A stretch of DNA of 64,000 bases from Amorphophallus konjac (Eukaryota > Streptophyta > Magnoliopsida > Alismatales > Araceae), in the NCBI GenBank assembly GCA_022559845.1, contig CM040128.1, positions 271,318,698 through 271,382,697 of the forward strand, written 5' to 3'. A program made the translations under genes and the position numbers. Shown here piece by piece: positions 1 through 11,035 of this stretch. Below the pieces are notes generated by a model. It did not search any database. It was given only the letters and a program-made list of their open reading frames with translations, and had not been told where the DNA came from. How positions within the stretch are numbered: position 1 is the stretch's first letter; each line of letters starts with the position of its first letter.

Positions 1-2793
1 ATTTGGGTTAAAGAATGTTGGAGCTACTTACCAGAGAGTTATGATGGCCATATTTCATGATATGATGCATATATATCTGGAGGTGTGTGTGGATGATTAA
101 TTGGTGAAATCAAGAACTAGGGCGGAACATCCGAGAGTCTTGGCTAAGGTATTCCAGAGATCAAGGGAGTTCTAATTGAAAATGAATCGAAGAAGTGTGT
201 GTTTGGTGTATCATCAGGCAAATTACTAGGTTTCATTGTGAGTAAAAGGGGAATTGAAATAGATCCTAACAAAGCTAAGGCCATCAGTGACATGCCGCCT
301 CCCAAAAATTTGAGGGAAGTTCGAGGTTTAATTGGGAGGTTGTAATTCATTCGTCGGTTTGTATCTCAGCACTCACAAAGGTGTAGACCTTTCTACGAGT
401 TGACCAAGCCAGGAGTAGAATTCCAGTGGGATTCTAAATGCTAGAAAGCTTTTGTAGGGTTAAGGGAATACCTGGCGAATCCACCCGATCTCATTCCACC
501 CAAGCCAGGAAAACCTCTGATCCTTTATATTTTAGTCTTGGATGACTCTGTGGGAGCCGTCCTCGCACACGCCGATGAAGAAGGCAAGGAACATGCAACC
601 TATTACTTGTCCAAACTCGTCAACCCCTGTGAGCAGAAGTACACGGCTATGGAGAAAACCTGTGCTACCCTCATTTGGGTAGTGCAGAAATTGAAACACT
701 ACTTCTTGGCTCATGAGGTCCATTTGATTGCCCGCGTGAATCCTATCAAGTTCCTCCTAGAGAAATCCGTCCTTACCGATAGGCTAGCACGCTGGCATAG
801 TTTCTTGTCTCAATTTGATATCACCTACATCCAACAAAAGGCAATTAAAGGCTATGCTATAGCCGAGCATCTCGCTCACCATCCTCTCCTCAAGTTCGAT
901 CCTGTCCAATCAGAGTTTCCAGATGAGGAACTAATGTCCATCACCCAATCCGACGAGCCAATGTGGACATTATATTTTGATGGAGCTCTGAATTCCCAAG
1001 GGAAGGGTATTGAAATTGTCCTTCTGATGCCCGAAGGTGTTACCATCCCAAAGGCATTTCATCTAGCATTCCCAGTCACCAACAACATTGCTGAATATGA
1101 GGCTCTTCTAGCTGGTCTGGAACTAGCCCATTCTTTCTATATCACCGAATTACGAGTCGTGGGCGATAGTCAACTCATCCTCCATCAGGTGCTTACCAAA
1201 TATCGCACACTCGATCCCAAGCTCAAGTCTTATCAGGAGATGGTCTCCGCTTATGCCAAATTGTTCACCAAGCTGATCTTTGTCCATGTTCCTCCTGAAC
1301 AGAACATTCTGACCGATGCCCTCGCCTCCTTGGCATCATCTTTTAAATTCCCTTTAGGTGTTTGGTCTGAATCCATCACCATCTACAAGCGCCTCGTCCC
1401 TGCTGTTCAGGACCCTTACCTTTTAAAAATCAAAGAAAGAGTCCTACGGAAGATTCAGGAAGGAGAAATTCTCGAGAAGAGGGAAATCATGTTGGCAGAA
1501 TTTGAAGAAGAACTGACTGATGAGGAGAAACCTTGGTTCTATGAAATTGTCAAATATTGTAAAGATCAATCTTATCCTGAAGGAGCCACCATAGAAGATA
1601 AGAAAGCCATAAGAATGGTGGCCCAGAAATACACATTGGTTGGAGGTCTACTGTATAAGAGAAGTCTTACTGATGTTCTTTTAAGATGTCTTGATGACAA
1701 TGAGTTCTGAAAATGTATAGAGGAAGCACACTCAGGTGTGTGCGGTGGCCATGTAAATAGCCAAATGCTCGCTAAGAAGATCATTCGGATAGGCTTTTAC
1801 TGGCCCACTATGGAAGAGGATTGTGCTGTCTATGTCCGTAGGTGTGTCAAGTGTCAGCTTCATGCCGATAAGATTCATTTACCATCTTCCTCACTCCATC
1901 TGGTATCCTCCCCATGGCCTTTCTCCATGTGGGCGTTCGATATCATTGGCCCCCTAGGTGATCCCAACTCCCTCACCAAGTAGAAATCCTTCATCCTCAC
2001 TGCGACGGAGTACTTCACCAAATGGGCCAAAGCCGAAGCTTACGCAGAAATCAAGGCGTCAACAGTCTGCAAGTTCATCATGAAGAATATCCTCACCAGG
2101 TTCGGCATCCCAAGCACAATCATCACCAACAATGGGCCATAGTTCATCTCTCAGGACCTTCAAGACCTCTGCAAAAGGTACGCAATCGCATTGCATCATT
2201 CATCACCTTATTATCCACAAGGTAATGACCAAGCAGAGGCCACCAACAAAATATTGATCAAAATCATAAAGAAAACCTGTGAGTCTAGTAAGTTTTTAGA
2301 CTGGAAAGAAAAGCTTATCGAAGCTCTATGGGCCTATCGCACTTCGATCCGTACCCCCACTGGGCAGACTCCGTTTGCCCTTACTTATGGGATGGAAGCG
2401 GTAGTCCCGTACGAAACTCTGATTCCTTCTCTCAGGATACAATTGGATAAGGAATTTCCCCTCAACGAACGTCATAATTCACTCCTTGCCCAGTTGGAAC
2501 TCTTAGACGAGAAGCGGCTGGCCGCTGGCGAGCATGCACGTGTTTATCAAAATAGACTCACTCGCTTTTACTAAAAGAAAGTCGTTGAAAGAAAATTCAG
2601 AGTTGGTGAGATGGTCGTAAAAAGAATTTTTGTCAAACCTAGGGGGCCGCGTTCTAAACTTCAACCCAATTCGGAAGGACCATATGTGGTTCAGGCTACG
2701 TACCCTGACAATGCCTACAAGTTAGTCAATGCTGAAGGGACCGAGTTATCTCACCCTTGGAACGGGCTTTATCTTAAGAAATACTATCCTTAG
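1..2793 (+). pseudogene. Tat-lineage Ty3/gypsy pol remnant: RT end, RNase H, second RNase H, integrase
   Basis: This is the C-terminal part of a retrotransposon polyprotein. The RT C-terminus (about 150-530) is followed by the ordinary RNase H (about 538-880), then a second, archaeal-type RNase H (about 960-1350) with YFDGA, AEYEALLAG, GDSQL and LTDALASLA blocks. The integrase follows, with an HHCC finger (about 1735-1860), a catalytic core and a C-terminal domain ending at 2793. Two RNase H domains are a known mark of the Tat clade (Ogre/Retand relatives). From 538 on everything lies in one frame. It is broken by stops at 1708-1710, 1981-1983, 2140-2142 and 2572-2574, with no frameshift. The core motif that is normally DNG reads NNG at 2128-2136, so the second catalytic Asp is lost. 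The element runs off the left edge, so gag, protease and most of RT are not seen. Confidence 0.93.
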
Positions 2794-3852
2794 ATAAGTG
2801 TAACAACTGACATGGTACGAGGACCATCGGAGCCAAAAATTCATTCTTCGGTCTTTGTAGTCTAACTCAGGGTTAACCTGCACGCACTCCCACACCTCGC
2901 TTTCGGGATCAATCGAAGTGAAACTCGAGGGAAGCCAAAAAAAAGAAGAGAAAAAAGAGGATGCATGGTGTTCATCATGCAGTCAAGTCTTTGCATATGT
3001 CCTTCATATTAGGATAGGACCCATTAAGGTTTGGTAGGTCTTGGGTCTTGGTCCGCTAGAACCGTGGAGATTCCTGTCGGTCATATCGACTTACGCCCAC
3101 TAAAAGAAGGCAACATGCACACACGCAGCTGCTTTAGCCAAAAAAGTTGGTAGTATTGCTTATTGTGAGGCTGTACTCGAAGGTCTCCAGGAAAGTCATA
3201 ATCTTTGTTCTCTTCTCCCTCGACCCAATGAGACGGCCGGCGCCCTTAAAACGCTGAGCATAAAGGAACCAAAATACCATACCCTGAAGGCGAGAGTAGG
3301 ATTCATCTCCTCGAACCCGAGTTAGAACACGAGAAGAGGGCAGTGTCTCCGCAGGCATACAAGAGGGAGGTCGACATGTCAAATTATCATGTCTCCAAAA
3401 AAAAAAGACAGAGAGCCTGGTCGTGGCCGTGCCTGATTTCAACAAGTAAAACCCCTCAAAACAAAGGCTAAATTCCACAAATGGGCAACACAATTCTATT
3501 CGAGATTTGGTCCGAAGTCGCCCAAAAGGGGAAGGTCGAGTAGGTCCTGGTTAGCTCGTCGGGTTAACGGTTTTACCGGTCCTCTCGGAAAGGTTTACCC
3601 TACCGTACTCTTCTTTCTCCACTCAAAGATGAAAGCTCAGTGGAAATCCCAAAAGGTGTGTCCCGCTAAGGCAAGCGACCTCGTTTTAGCAAAACACACA
3701 TGTAATTGTCTACTTCAAAAAGCAAAAGCCATCGCCACGAAGGAGTCTCGGTGTTTCTGGCCGGTCAAGACCTCTATCTACCACCTCGGTGGCTTCTTAC
3801 TTTAACCTCGGGCTTAGGTCAATGCATGCGCGTCACTAATAGGTGCGACGGC
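2794..3852 (+). other. 3' noncoding region of the Tat element, ending in a polypurine tract
   Basis: No coding region is supportable between the integrase stop and the LTR. The last bases before the LTR (about 3842-3852, AGGTGCGACGGC) match in position and composition the bases before the LTR at 63346 (AGGCGGGACAAC). I read both as the polypurine-tract side of a 3' LTR. Confidence 0.6.
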
Positions 3853-4991
3853 TGTAGACACGCCGTTTCCGACATTACCTTGGGTAAATCACGTATTATA
3901 ATATGACACCCCGCAGTGACTTTCACATTTTGAATCACTTGAGTGCTTTCCTTTCTTTACGCTTCTTTCACTTTTTGAGCGGGGGAACGTGACACTTCTT
4001 TTGATGGGATCCGAGAGGAAAGACGCCTCACTAAGGAAATCGTGCAGCATGCGGACGGCGCCGCTCCCAACTAGACGTTCCGAAAGAATCCGAACACAAA
4101 GACGTCTAATGGTTAGATGCCGATGGCTTTCCGGTGGGGATCTGGCAGAGCTTGTTTGAGGCGTCTGGGACCCTGCACGCCTCACTTCGAGGCGTCTAGG
4201 ACCCCAGACGCCCCCTTTGTTCAACACTCGGATGGTGCCGATCCACCGCTCGGTTCGACGTTTCGGAAAAATCCAAACATAACAACATCTTGCCGATCAG
4301 ACGCGCCCTTCGAGAGTCACGGTTACGCGCCGAAATCACGCGCTTTCTCCACTAACGACAGCTTCCGACGGCGATTCGGTGGGCGTACGTAGGCACGTCT
4401 GGGGTTCTGGACTCCTCAATCTTGAGGCATCTAGGAGGGTAGACGCACCCATAATTTGATAATTATAAAAAAAATAGTTGAGGCATCTGGGACCCTGGAC
4501 GCCTCAACATGGAGGCGTCCAGGAACCCACACACCTCCATGAAATTTTCTCTATAAATAGAGGACCCCCTCGCTCGAAGGGAGGGGGCTTCAGATCCGAC
4601 AAAGGAAAGAGAGACTCTATCGGATCCCTTTCCTAACCCGTGAGCTTTTGCAAGAGGAGTTTCTGCCGAATTTTCGGGTGCCCGCGCTCGCGAAAGGAAG
4701 GCTAACTCCGTCCATCGCGCTTCCACGTCATCCCTACGCTACTGAAGATCCACCGGATCCCGCCATCAGCATCTTCAATAAGCCAGTCTCTCCCACTCTC
4801 TTTTGCCATTTCTATTGCATGCATCATCCCGTCATCTGTCATCTCGCTTCATAAGAGAGATCTATTTTTATGAATGTTTGCATGATCTTCTATCCATCAT
4901 AGTATTTTCCTCCTACTCGTATCCGAGAGGGGTTTAAAAACAACACCAACAAGGTGTGTGTCTCGCCGTGATTTCACCATTTTTCATCACA
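3853..4991 (+). repeat. Tat-element LTR (end uncertain)
   Basis: It starts with TGTAGACAC. Similarity to the sequence starting at 63346 is clear over at least 650 bp (for example both carry ATCGTGCAGCATGCGGACGG), which defines the start in two copies. The U3 part holds several inverted-repeat boxes of the form GGCGTCTaGGACCCcaGACGCC. A TATA box lies at 4551. The 3' end is not fixed: TTTTCATCACA at 4981-4991 gives TGT...ACA ends and is the best candidate, but the LTR could run further. The upstream pol and polypurine tract make it the 3' LTR of the element that enters from the left edge. Confidence 0.7.
4551..4560 (+). promoter_or_regulatory. TATA box of the Tat LTR
   Basis: CTATAAATAG sits about 700 bp into the LTR, just downstream of the inverted-repeat boxes. 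Its place between U3 boxes and a GC-rich leader fits the core promoter of the element. Confidence 0.6.
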
Positions 4992-6797
4992 AGGGACTAA
5001 TACTACACTGCCATTTTTTCTGATTCACTTGTTATCTGTCTGTTTTCTCTCTTTTACAAGGGTAACTAAAGAAAGCCCTCTCCATCGGCCGTCCGAAGGG
5101 AGAGGAAGAAGCAATCCGCCATTTCCTGCTTTCGAGGTAAGCGCGATCACTCTTCTTATTTTGGGGTCTCCGTCCCCTGGCGATCACATCATATCTTCGA
5201 GGCCACGGCGAGTCACTTCCCGCAATGGCCGTTTAAATTCCTGCCATTTATATCCTGTGTTATTCTCATATCTTCTATATCTTCGAGGCCGCGGTGAGTC
5301 ACTTCCCGCAATGACCGTTTAAATTTCTGTCATTTATATCCTGTGATATTCTCATATCTTCGATATCTTCGAGGCCGCGACGAGTCACTTCCCGCTATGG
5401 CCGTTTAAATTTTCGTCACTTAAATTCTGCACCATTCCCCATCCCCCGAGGTCGCGGAGAGTCATTTCCCGCTATGGCCGTTTAATCCCCATATCTTGTT
5501 ACGCTGTATCTATTCTGCACATCCCGCCAGAGCAATATCCTGTGATGGTTTCTCTACTTCTCTCCTTCTTTCTGTGTCGCAGTAAAACGAGCCCGAGCGC
5601 TTCGCTCGCCGCCGCATCCGCGTGACGTCGGTCACAACGGCGTCTGATTCCAGGTCAGCGTCGCGCGGTTGGCCGTTAGGGTTCCAGGGCGTTCCATCCT
5701 ATACCATTTAGAGTTGTAAGGAAATAGACTCGGGTCGGGCAAATCTTTTACCTTGAATGCTCTTTCGATGTATCCTTGCGGTCGGAAGCAACTGGGAGCC
5801 TAAGCATGGCATGCCAGTTTTGTCATTAGTTTAAGTCTTAATCGGCATGATTATCATTTAAGGAGTCTAGGGGCCCAAATCAATCTAGATGTGCACACAG
5901 GATACCCGGGAGGTTAGTAAGAAACCCTGTCTTCATAAATATCAGGTGCCATAAGAATCGTCACCAGGCATTAGTTTCCAAAAAATAATGTGTCAAATCC
6001 AAAAAAATGGTAGTGATGTGATGAAGTGGCCCACGGAAGACGCCGTCAGGTGAGTCCACAAGTGGAAATTCTCTTGAAGCACGTTAACCCTGTTTTGAGC
6101 TACTTAAGAACGATTTAAACACCCCTGATCCAAGAACCATGCCGGTTGTGATAACAAGTGTCTTTCATTAAAAAAAGAAAGAAAGAAAATTTGAATAAAA
6201 CAAAAAAAACACATAAACAAACAATAAATAATAATAATACTAAAAATAAAAATCAAATTTTGTATCCGTGTGATCTCATTCGTGTGCTACGTTTTTAATT
6301 TTCATTCTCATTTGTGTGCCCGTGTGTCGCATTCATCATCTTTGCTTTTGCCTTAATTGATAAAGACTTGGCCCCTTACTCATTGTCAAGGCTAGTCTTA
6401 AAACAATCACCCACTCTTTGAGCAAGGGGCCAAGTCAGAACAGAAAAATTGACTTGTTTTATTGAGCAATGTGTACAGGATTGAAAAGCAGGAACGAAGG
6501 CAGAAGACAGGGAACTGAACATTCCCTCCTTTATTTCCTACTAGAAATTGTACATTAAGTTCCCTCCTCTCTCTCAGCGTTACCCCTCTCTCCACTCTCC
6601 AAGCGAGGAACCCTAGAGGGTGTTGTTAAACCATGCAAGGCGGTGCCTCTACTGCTCTGTACCCCTCTTCCCGTCTCTACTCCCTGTCGATCGACAGGGG
6701 CGGCAAAGAAGCTACTAACACGAAAGCCATGCTCTCGTGCTCTTTGGTAGTGCTCTTCACCATCTCTTAGTCATTGTTCAGCAAGAGCGAGGCTGGT
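4992..6797. other. Noncoding stretch between Tat LTR and PMD gene 1
   Basis: No gene is supportable here. It holds an 88-bp tandem repeat (listed separately), a simple A-rich tract (about 6165-6260) and the 3' flank of gene 1. An AATAAAG-type poly(A) signal read on - lies near 6530-6540, about 260 bp past the gene 1 stop. It could include the rest of the Tat LTR or leader if the LTR is longer than 1.1 kb. Confidence 0.5.
5189..5495 (+). repeat. 88-bp tandem repeat, about 3.5 copies
   Basis: Units begin at about 5191, 5279, 5367 and 5448 with CTTCGAGGCC or a close variant. Each contains GAGTCACTTCCCGC followed by TGGCCGTTTAAAT. The last unit is shorter and more diverged. Confidence 0.85.
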
Positions 6798-9091
6798 TCA
6801 GAGTTCAAACAGTTGGGCCTCATTGGCCCTTCGCTCCTCCCTCTCAACCAAGCTTTTGACTCTCTCTCTTTCGGTGACTCTTTCCCTCTCCGCGCGTTCT
6901 CTCTCTCTGTCCTCCCTTTCCAGCTGAAAGTTGATCCTCAGCTCCACGGCGTCCCGAGAAGAGCCATCATCTGGACGATGCCGCAACTCTTCCTCCAGTT
7001 CCGCTATTCTGACTTCCCCCTGCGCGGTGCGGGCAAGTGCATCTTGCATCTCCTTCGTCTGCCATGTCCGTCATTTCAGATATATGGAGGCATGGATAAG
7101 TGAAATTCAAGGGCAAGACTCTCACCTGTGTGGAGAGCATTCCTTCTGCCTCAGCGGCTCGCTGCGTAGTATGAGCAGGCTGCTCATGAAGCAAATCGAG
7201 TTCGGAAGTAGAGATCCATAAGCTAGAAGAGACACCATCCACCTCCATTGCTGAGGAAGCTGCGTCGAGCTAGGCGCGCTGCAATACACATAAGGCGACA
7301 CTGAGGACCTAGCACTAGAAATATCGGTCCATGATCATGTGTATGAAGGCTTACTGAAGAACTCAAGGCTGCCCGAGTATCACGTAACTGCCGCTCCGTG
7401 CCTATCAGGTGAGCTTGTAAGTTCGCTATCATGGTGTCACGAGCGTCCTGTGGCCAGGGCATAGGTTAACATACACACATTTAAATAAAAATGTTCACCT
7501 CAACGGTCCCCTCGGGATGGAGTCGTTCTGCATACATCGCCTTATAGAGGCGTAGATAATCCTCGCTATCTTGAGCATGTGACTCCACGGGAGTGCCACC
7601 CCGTTGCCAGTCCTCATATTACTCGGGGAATCACACTCTCCAATCAACGGAGGTCGCCGACCCACGCGTCTTCCTTCCCACACGTGGTGTTGTAGTCATA
7701 TCCACCCATTCCTGGGCGAGTCCTAAGGTCCTTATGGCCAATCGTAGCAGAAGTGACTCGATTTCGTTAAGACAATGAATCCAGAGGTCACGCCCGAATC
7801 GGGCATGACTCGTTATGACCCATGGCTGATCGGCGTCGGTCATGCCCGCGTAAGGCCTCCAGACCACCTAGGTCAGGTCACACACACCTTCTTAATCACA
7901 AGAGAGGGAAGACAAAACAAAAAAGAAAAAAAGATAATGAAATAATAACTACCATCGCTACGGGAAACTCTTGCAACTCGCGTCTTAACACCATCAGCTG
8001 GTAGGATAAAGGGGCTGGACTCAAGATGGGCTGCCACCGCCTCGCCAGCGGCACCGCCATTGGGCGCCAATGACGAGCCTTTCCCATCGAGAGGTAATAA
8101 TAGCTCCACAACTGCACCATCGCGTGTCAGTAACATAATTAAAAAAAATAACAAAAATTAAAAAAAATATAGAGAGTAGGGGGATACCTGGATGAACGGC
8201 GTAAAACTACTCACTATTATCTCTCGCACTGCTCTTTCAGATAGACTCGAGAATAGATGCGCCAGCATGGCTGCCCCCCAGGCATATCGCCCCACTTTCT
8301 CAGGGTCTACCAGGAATTCTAAGAAGCGACAATGGATGCTTTCTCCCTTCGAGCCCAGTAATAATTTCCCCAATAGGAAGAAGAGAAATCTCCTCAAATC
8401 CATGTTAGCTCTCTCCCAATTGCCCGCATCTACACAGTAGATGGCGCGGCATCCACTTTCAATCCTTTCCATGAACTCTTCCAAGGATTCATCATCACAG
8501 GGACGAACGTCAGTAAGCCCCAACGTCTCCATGATAGGCGTCTTGGCTATGGACCTGTTCTTGCGATCATCCAGGTCCACTCCTAGTAACCTCTGAGCAG
8601 CCTCTCTGTAATCGGAGTATGTAACACCAGTCAGCGCCTCGCCATCCACTTTGAGGCCCGTGATTCGAACCACATCTTCCAGGCTGGGCACCATGTGCCC
8701 CCAAGGCATCAAGAAGGCACGGCTCATTGGATCCCACCTTTCACGCAATGCTTGGACAAGGGCAAGGTCGAGCTTGATTGGCTCGATCCGGAGAAAGTCT
8801 CCAAGCCCCATCACATCTAGCCTGGCCTTCTAAAAATCCGGGAGACCCCTGTATGCTGCCACTACTAACTCCCATGAAATATGTGATTTCATCACGCTCT
8901 GCGCATACACAAGAAATAGAGAGGGGTTTTTGTCAAAAGAGAAAAAGGAAGAAAGAACGAGAGAAGGGGCGAGAAGGCTCATCTTACAAGTTACGATTGG
9001 GTCCTTTCATTGAAGTGCCCTTCGAGGTCCAAAAATTTCATGGAACTGCTACCGCTGGACCTGCTCCTCTTCGAGGAGTGGGAAGATTAGC
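6798..9091 (-). pseudogene. Gene 1: plant mobile domain (PMD) gene, exons 1 (3' part) to 7
   Basis: The exon model runs downward on -: exon 1 remainder about 9091-8986; exon 2 8898-8188 (237 codons, PMD); exon 3 8111-7953 (53); exon 4 7867-7499 (123); exon 5 7447-7355 (31); exon 6 7278-7126 (51); exon 7 7058-6798. Each intron has AG/GT borders and every exon from 2 to 7 is a multiple of three. The PMD core shows RERWDP...FLMPWGHMVPSLEDV..ITGL and, later, FLFFLLGKLLL and YAWGAAMLAHLFSSLSE. These match the family of Arabidopsis MAIN/MAIL1, transposon-linked nuclear proteins. Exon 7 is an E/R-rich predicted coiled coil. Stops at 8832-8830, 7633-7631 and 7621-7619, and one early in exon 6, make it a pseudogene. 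The 5' half of exon 1 is displaced to 42793 by insertions. Confidence 0.82.
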
Positions 9092-10775
9092 TGTAATGCC
9101 CCGGATTTTTCAGATATTTTTCGGATCAGGATCCGTGGGTTTCAGATCGCGGGTTGCGGGTCGTGTCCGAGTGAGCTTCGGACTATTTTTACAGGATTGT
9201 CGGACCCGTTGGTGGTGTGCCCGTGAGTTTCCCTGGGTCCGTGGCGTTGTGAGGAGCACGCCAGTAATTTTCTGGAATTTTCGGAGCGCCTGTGTGGATC
9301 CCGGGTTGCGTTTTGGGTTTTACGCGTATTTTTCATCTATCGGACCTTCAGAACCCCGTACAGGGTGGACCGTTGCGTTCTCCGACGTCGGGACGTTACC
9401 ACGATGATCAGCGTGTTCCGAGGATCGCGGGGGTATAGTTTTCTATTTTTTTATATTTTTGGGAATTTCGATTTTCTATATATTAACCTCCTTTTTCTCT
9501 CTCTCCCCATCTCTCATTTCTCTCTTCCCTCCCTCTCTCTTCTCTCACGTTCTCTCCTCTCCCCCTCTCACTCTGGGCGGCCGACGGAGGCGGCGAGGAT
9601 GGGGTGGCGGGGCTCGTGGGGCGTGGAGCGATGGGCACGGGACGAGGATCGCGATGGTGGAGGCGGTTCGTGGGATCGTGAACCGGCGAGGGCTTAAACG
9701 GCGTTTCTTCGTGGATCGGCGTCTACGGCGCGTCGAATCTTTGGTGGAGGTAGGGAGATGGACCCCTAGCTCGTGTACTTCATTTCCCGCGAGTTTCGTA
9801 GGCCGTGGTGAGCCGAGCGAGCTTATTTGGGCGTTTTGGGGAAAATGCATGTTTTTGGGGAGTGAGCCGGATCTTGCTGTTTGATCGCATTTTTGGGTTT
9901 AGAATGAGTCCTCTCGGTGCTAGAGAGGTTGGGGAATATTTTCCCCTTTGTTTCCCCTTCACCTGGGGGTGAACGGGGCGTGGAATGGGTTTTTCAGTGA
10001 TTTTTGCCATTTTCGGGCGCGGACTGAGAACGCGCTCGCCTTGGTGGGCGCATTCTTGGAGAACGCGCCGCCCCGACAGAGCGCGTTCATCGAGAAGATG
10101 AATAGCAATGTGATTCTTAACGCGCTATAGGCGGCTAGCGCGTTCTGAAGAATGTGCTATGGAAAGCTAGCGCATTCTGATATGTCTGAACGTGCTATAG
10201 GCGTATAGCACGTTCTGTTCTGAACGTGCTATAGAAGCATAGCGCGTTCTGGTCTGAACGTGCTATAGTTGTATAGCGCGTTCAGTTCTGTCTGAACGTG
10301 CTATAGGTGGCTAGCGCGTTCTGAAGAACGTGCTATAGGAAGCTAGCACGTTCTTATGAACGTGCTATAGGAGGCTAGCGCGTTCATGAGGGCGACCAAC
10401 CGGGCAGCCCAGGGCGGGCAGTCTACGGATGATCGTGCTCCCCTTGGGCCGTGTGTGTCCCGGACACCCCGTGGAGTTCCGTGACCGTGTCTTTGGGTGT
10501 CCGGAGGTCCCATTTATCTCGATTAGCGTGCCCATTGGTTTAAGGGTCCGAGTGACCCTCTAGCGTTCCGATTATGTTGTATTGGTCTCCGGTCGACCCG
10601 GTTGTGACCCAGTGGTTGACCTTCGGCCTCGTGAGTGTCCCAGACATCCCGTGAGTTTCGTGACCATATTTTTAGGTGTCTGGAGGTACCATGTTACCTC
10701 TATAAGCGTACTCGTGGGGTTGGTGGGTCCGGGTGACACTAGGTGTTCTGGGCTTCCGTTTTCTTGCTAGATCGA
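9092..10775. repeat. Solo-LTR-like insertion, left half
   Basis: It starts TGTAATGCCCCGG, a plausible Ty3/gypsy LTR start, immediately after the gene 1 exon 1 remnant. A TATATATT box lies near 9476-9483 and a hairpin-bearing repeat lies inside. Element B interrupts it at 10775. The other half is 41361-42792, giving about 3.1 kb in all. The candidate target duplication is TTAGC (9087-9091 and 42793-42797). The far end does not finish in CA, so the LTR identity is an inference. Confidence 0.5.
10055..10390. repeat. Hairpin-unit tandem repeat (GAACGTGCTATA / TATAGCACGTTC)
   Basis: About eight units of 30-45 bp each pair a GAACGTGCTA arm with a TAGCGCGTTC or TAGCACGTTC arm across a short loop. 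The unit at about 10188-10215 is almost fully palindromic. Confidence 0.8.
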
Positions 10776-11035
10776 TGTGGACACCGAAAATTGCATGCCC
10801 TGATATCCTGCTCGGCCCAGCATCAACAACGGCACCGAGTGAAGAAGCCCCGGAGGGACTGGTCATCTGGACTCCCCAAATATGTACACACTGCCGTGAG
10901 GCTGTCTCCGGAGTCACGACCGTGAAGAGAAACCAATCACAACAAGCCCCACAATCCATGGGCCTCGGGGAAAACCAAACGGGCCATGACCCATGTCCAT
11001 AACGGGTTCAGAATGGGCTCAGAAACAAGCCCCCC

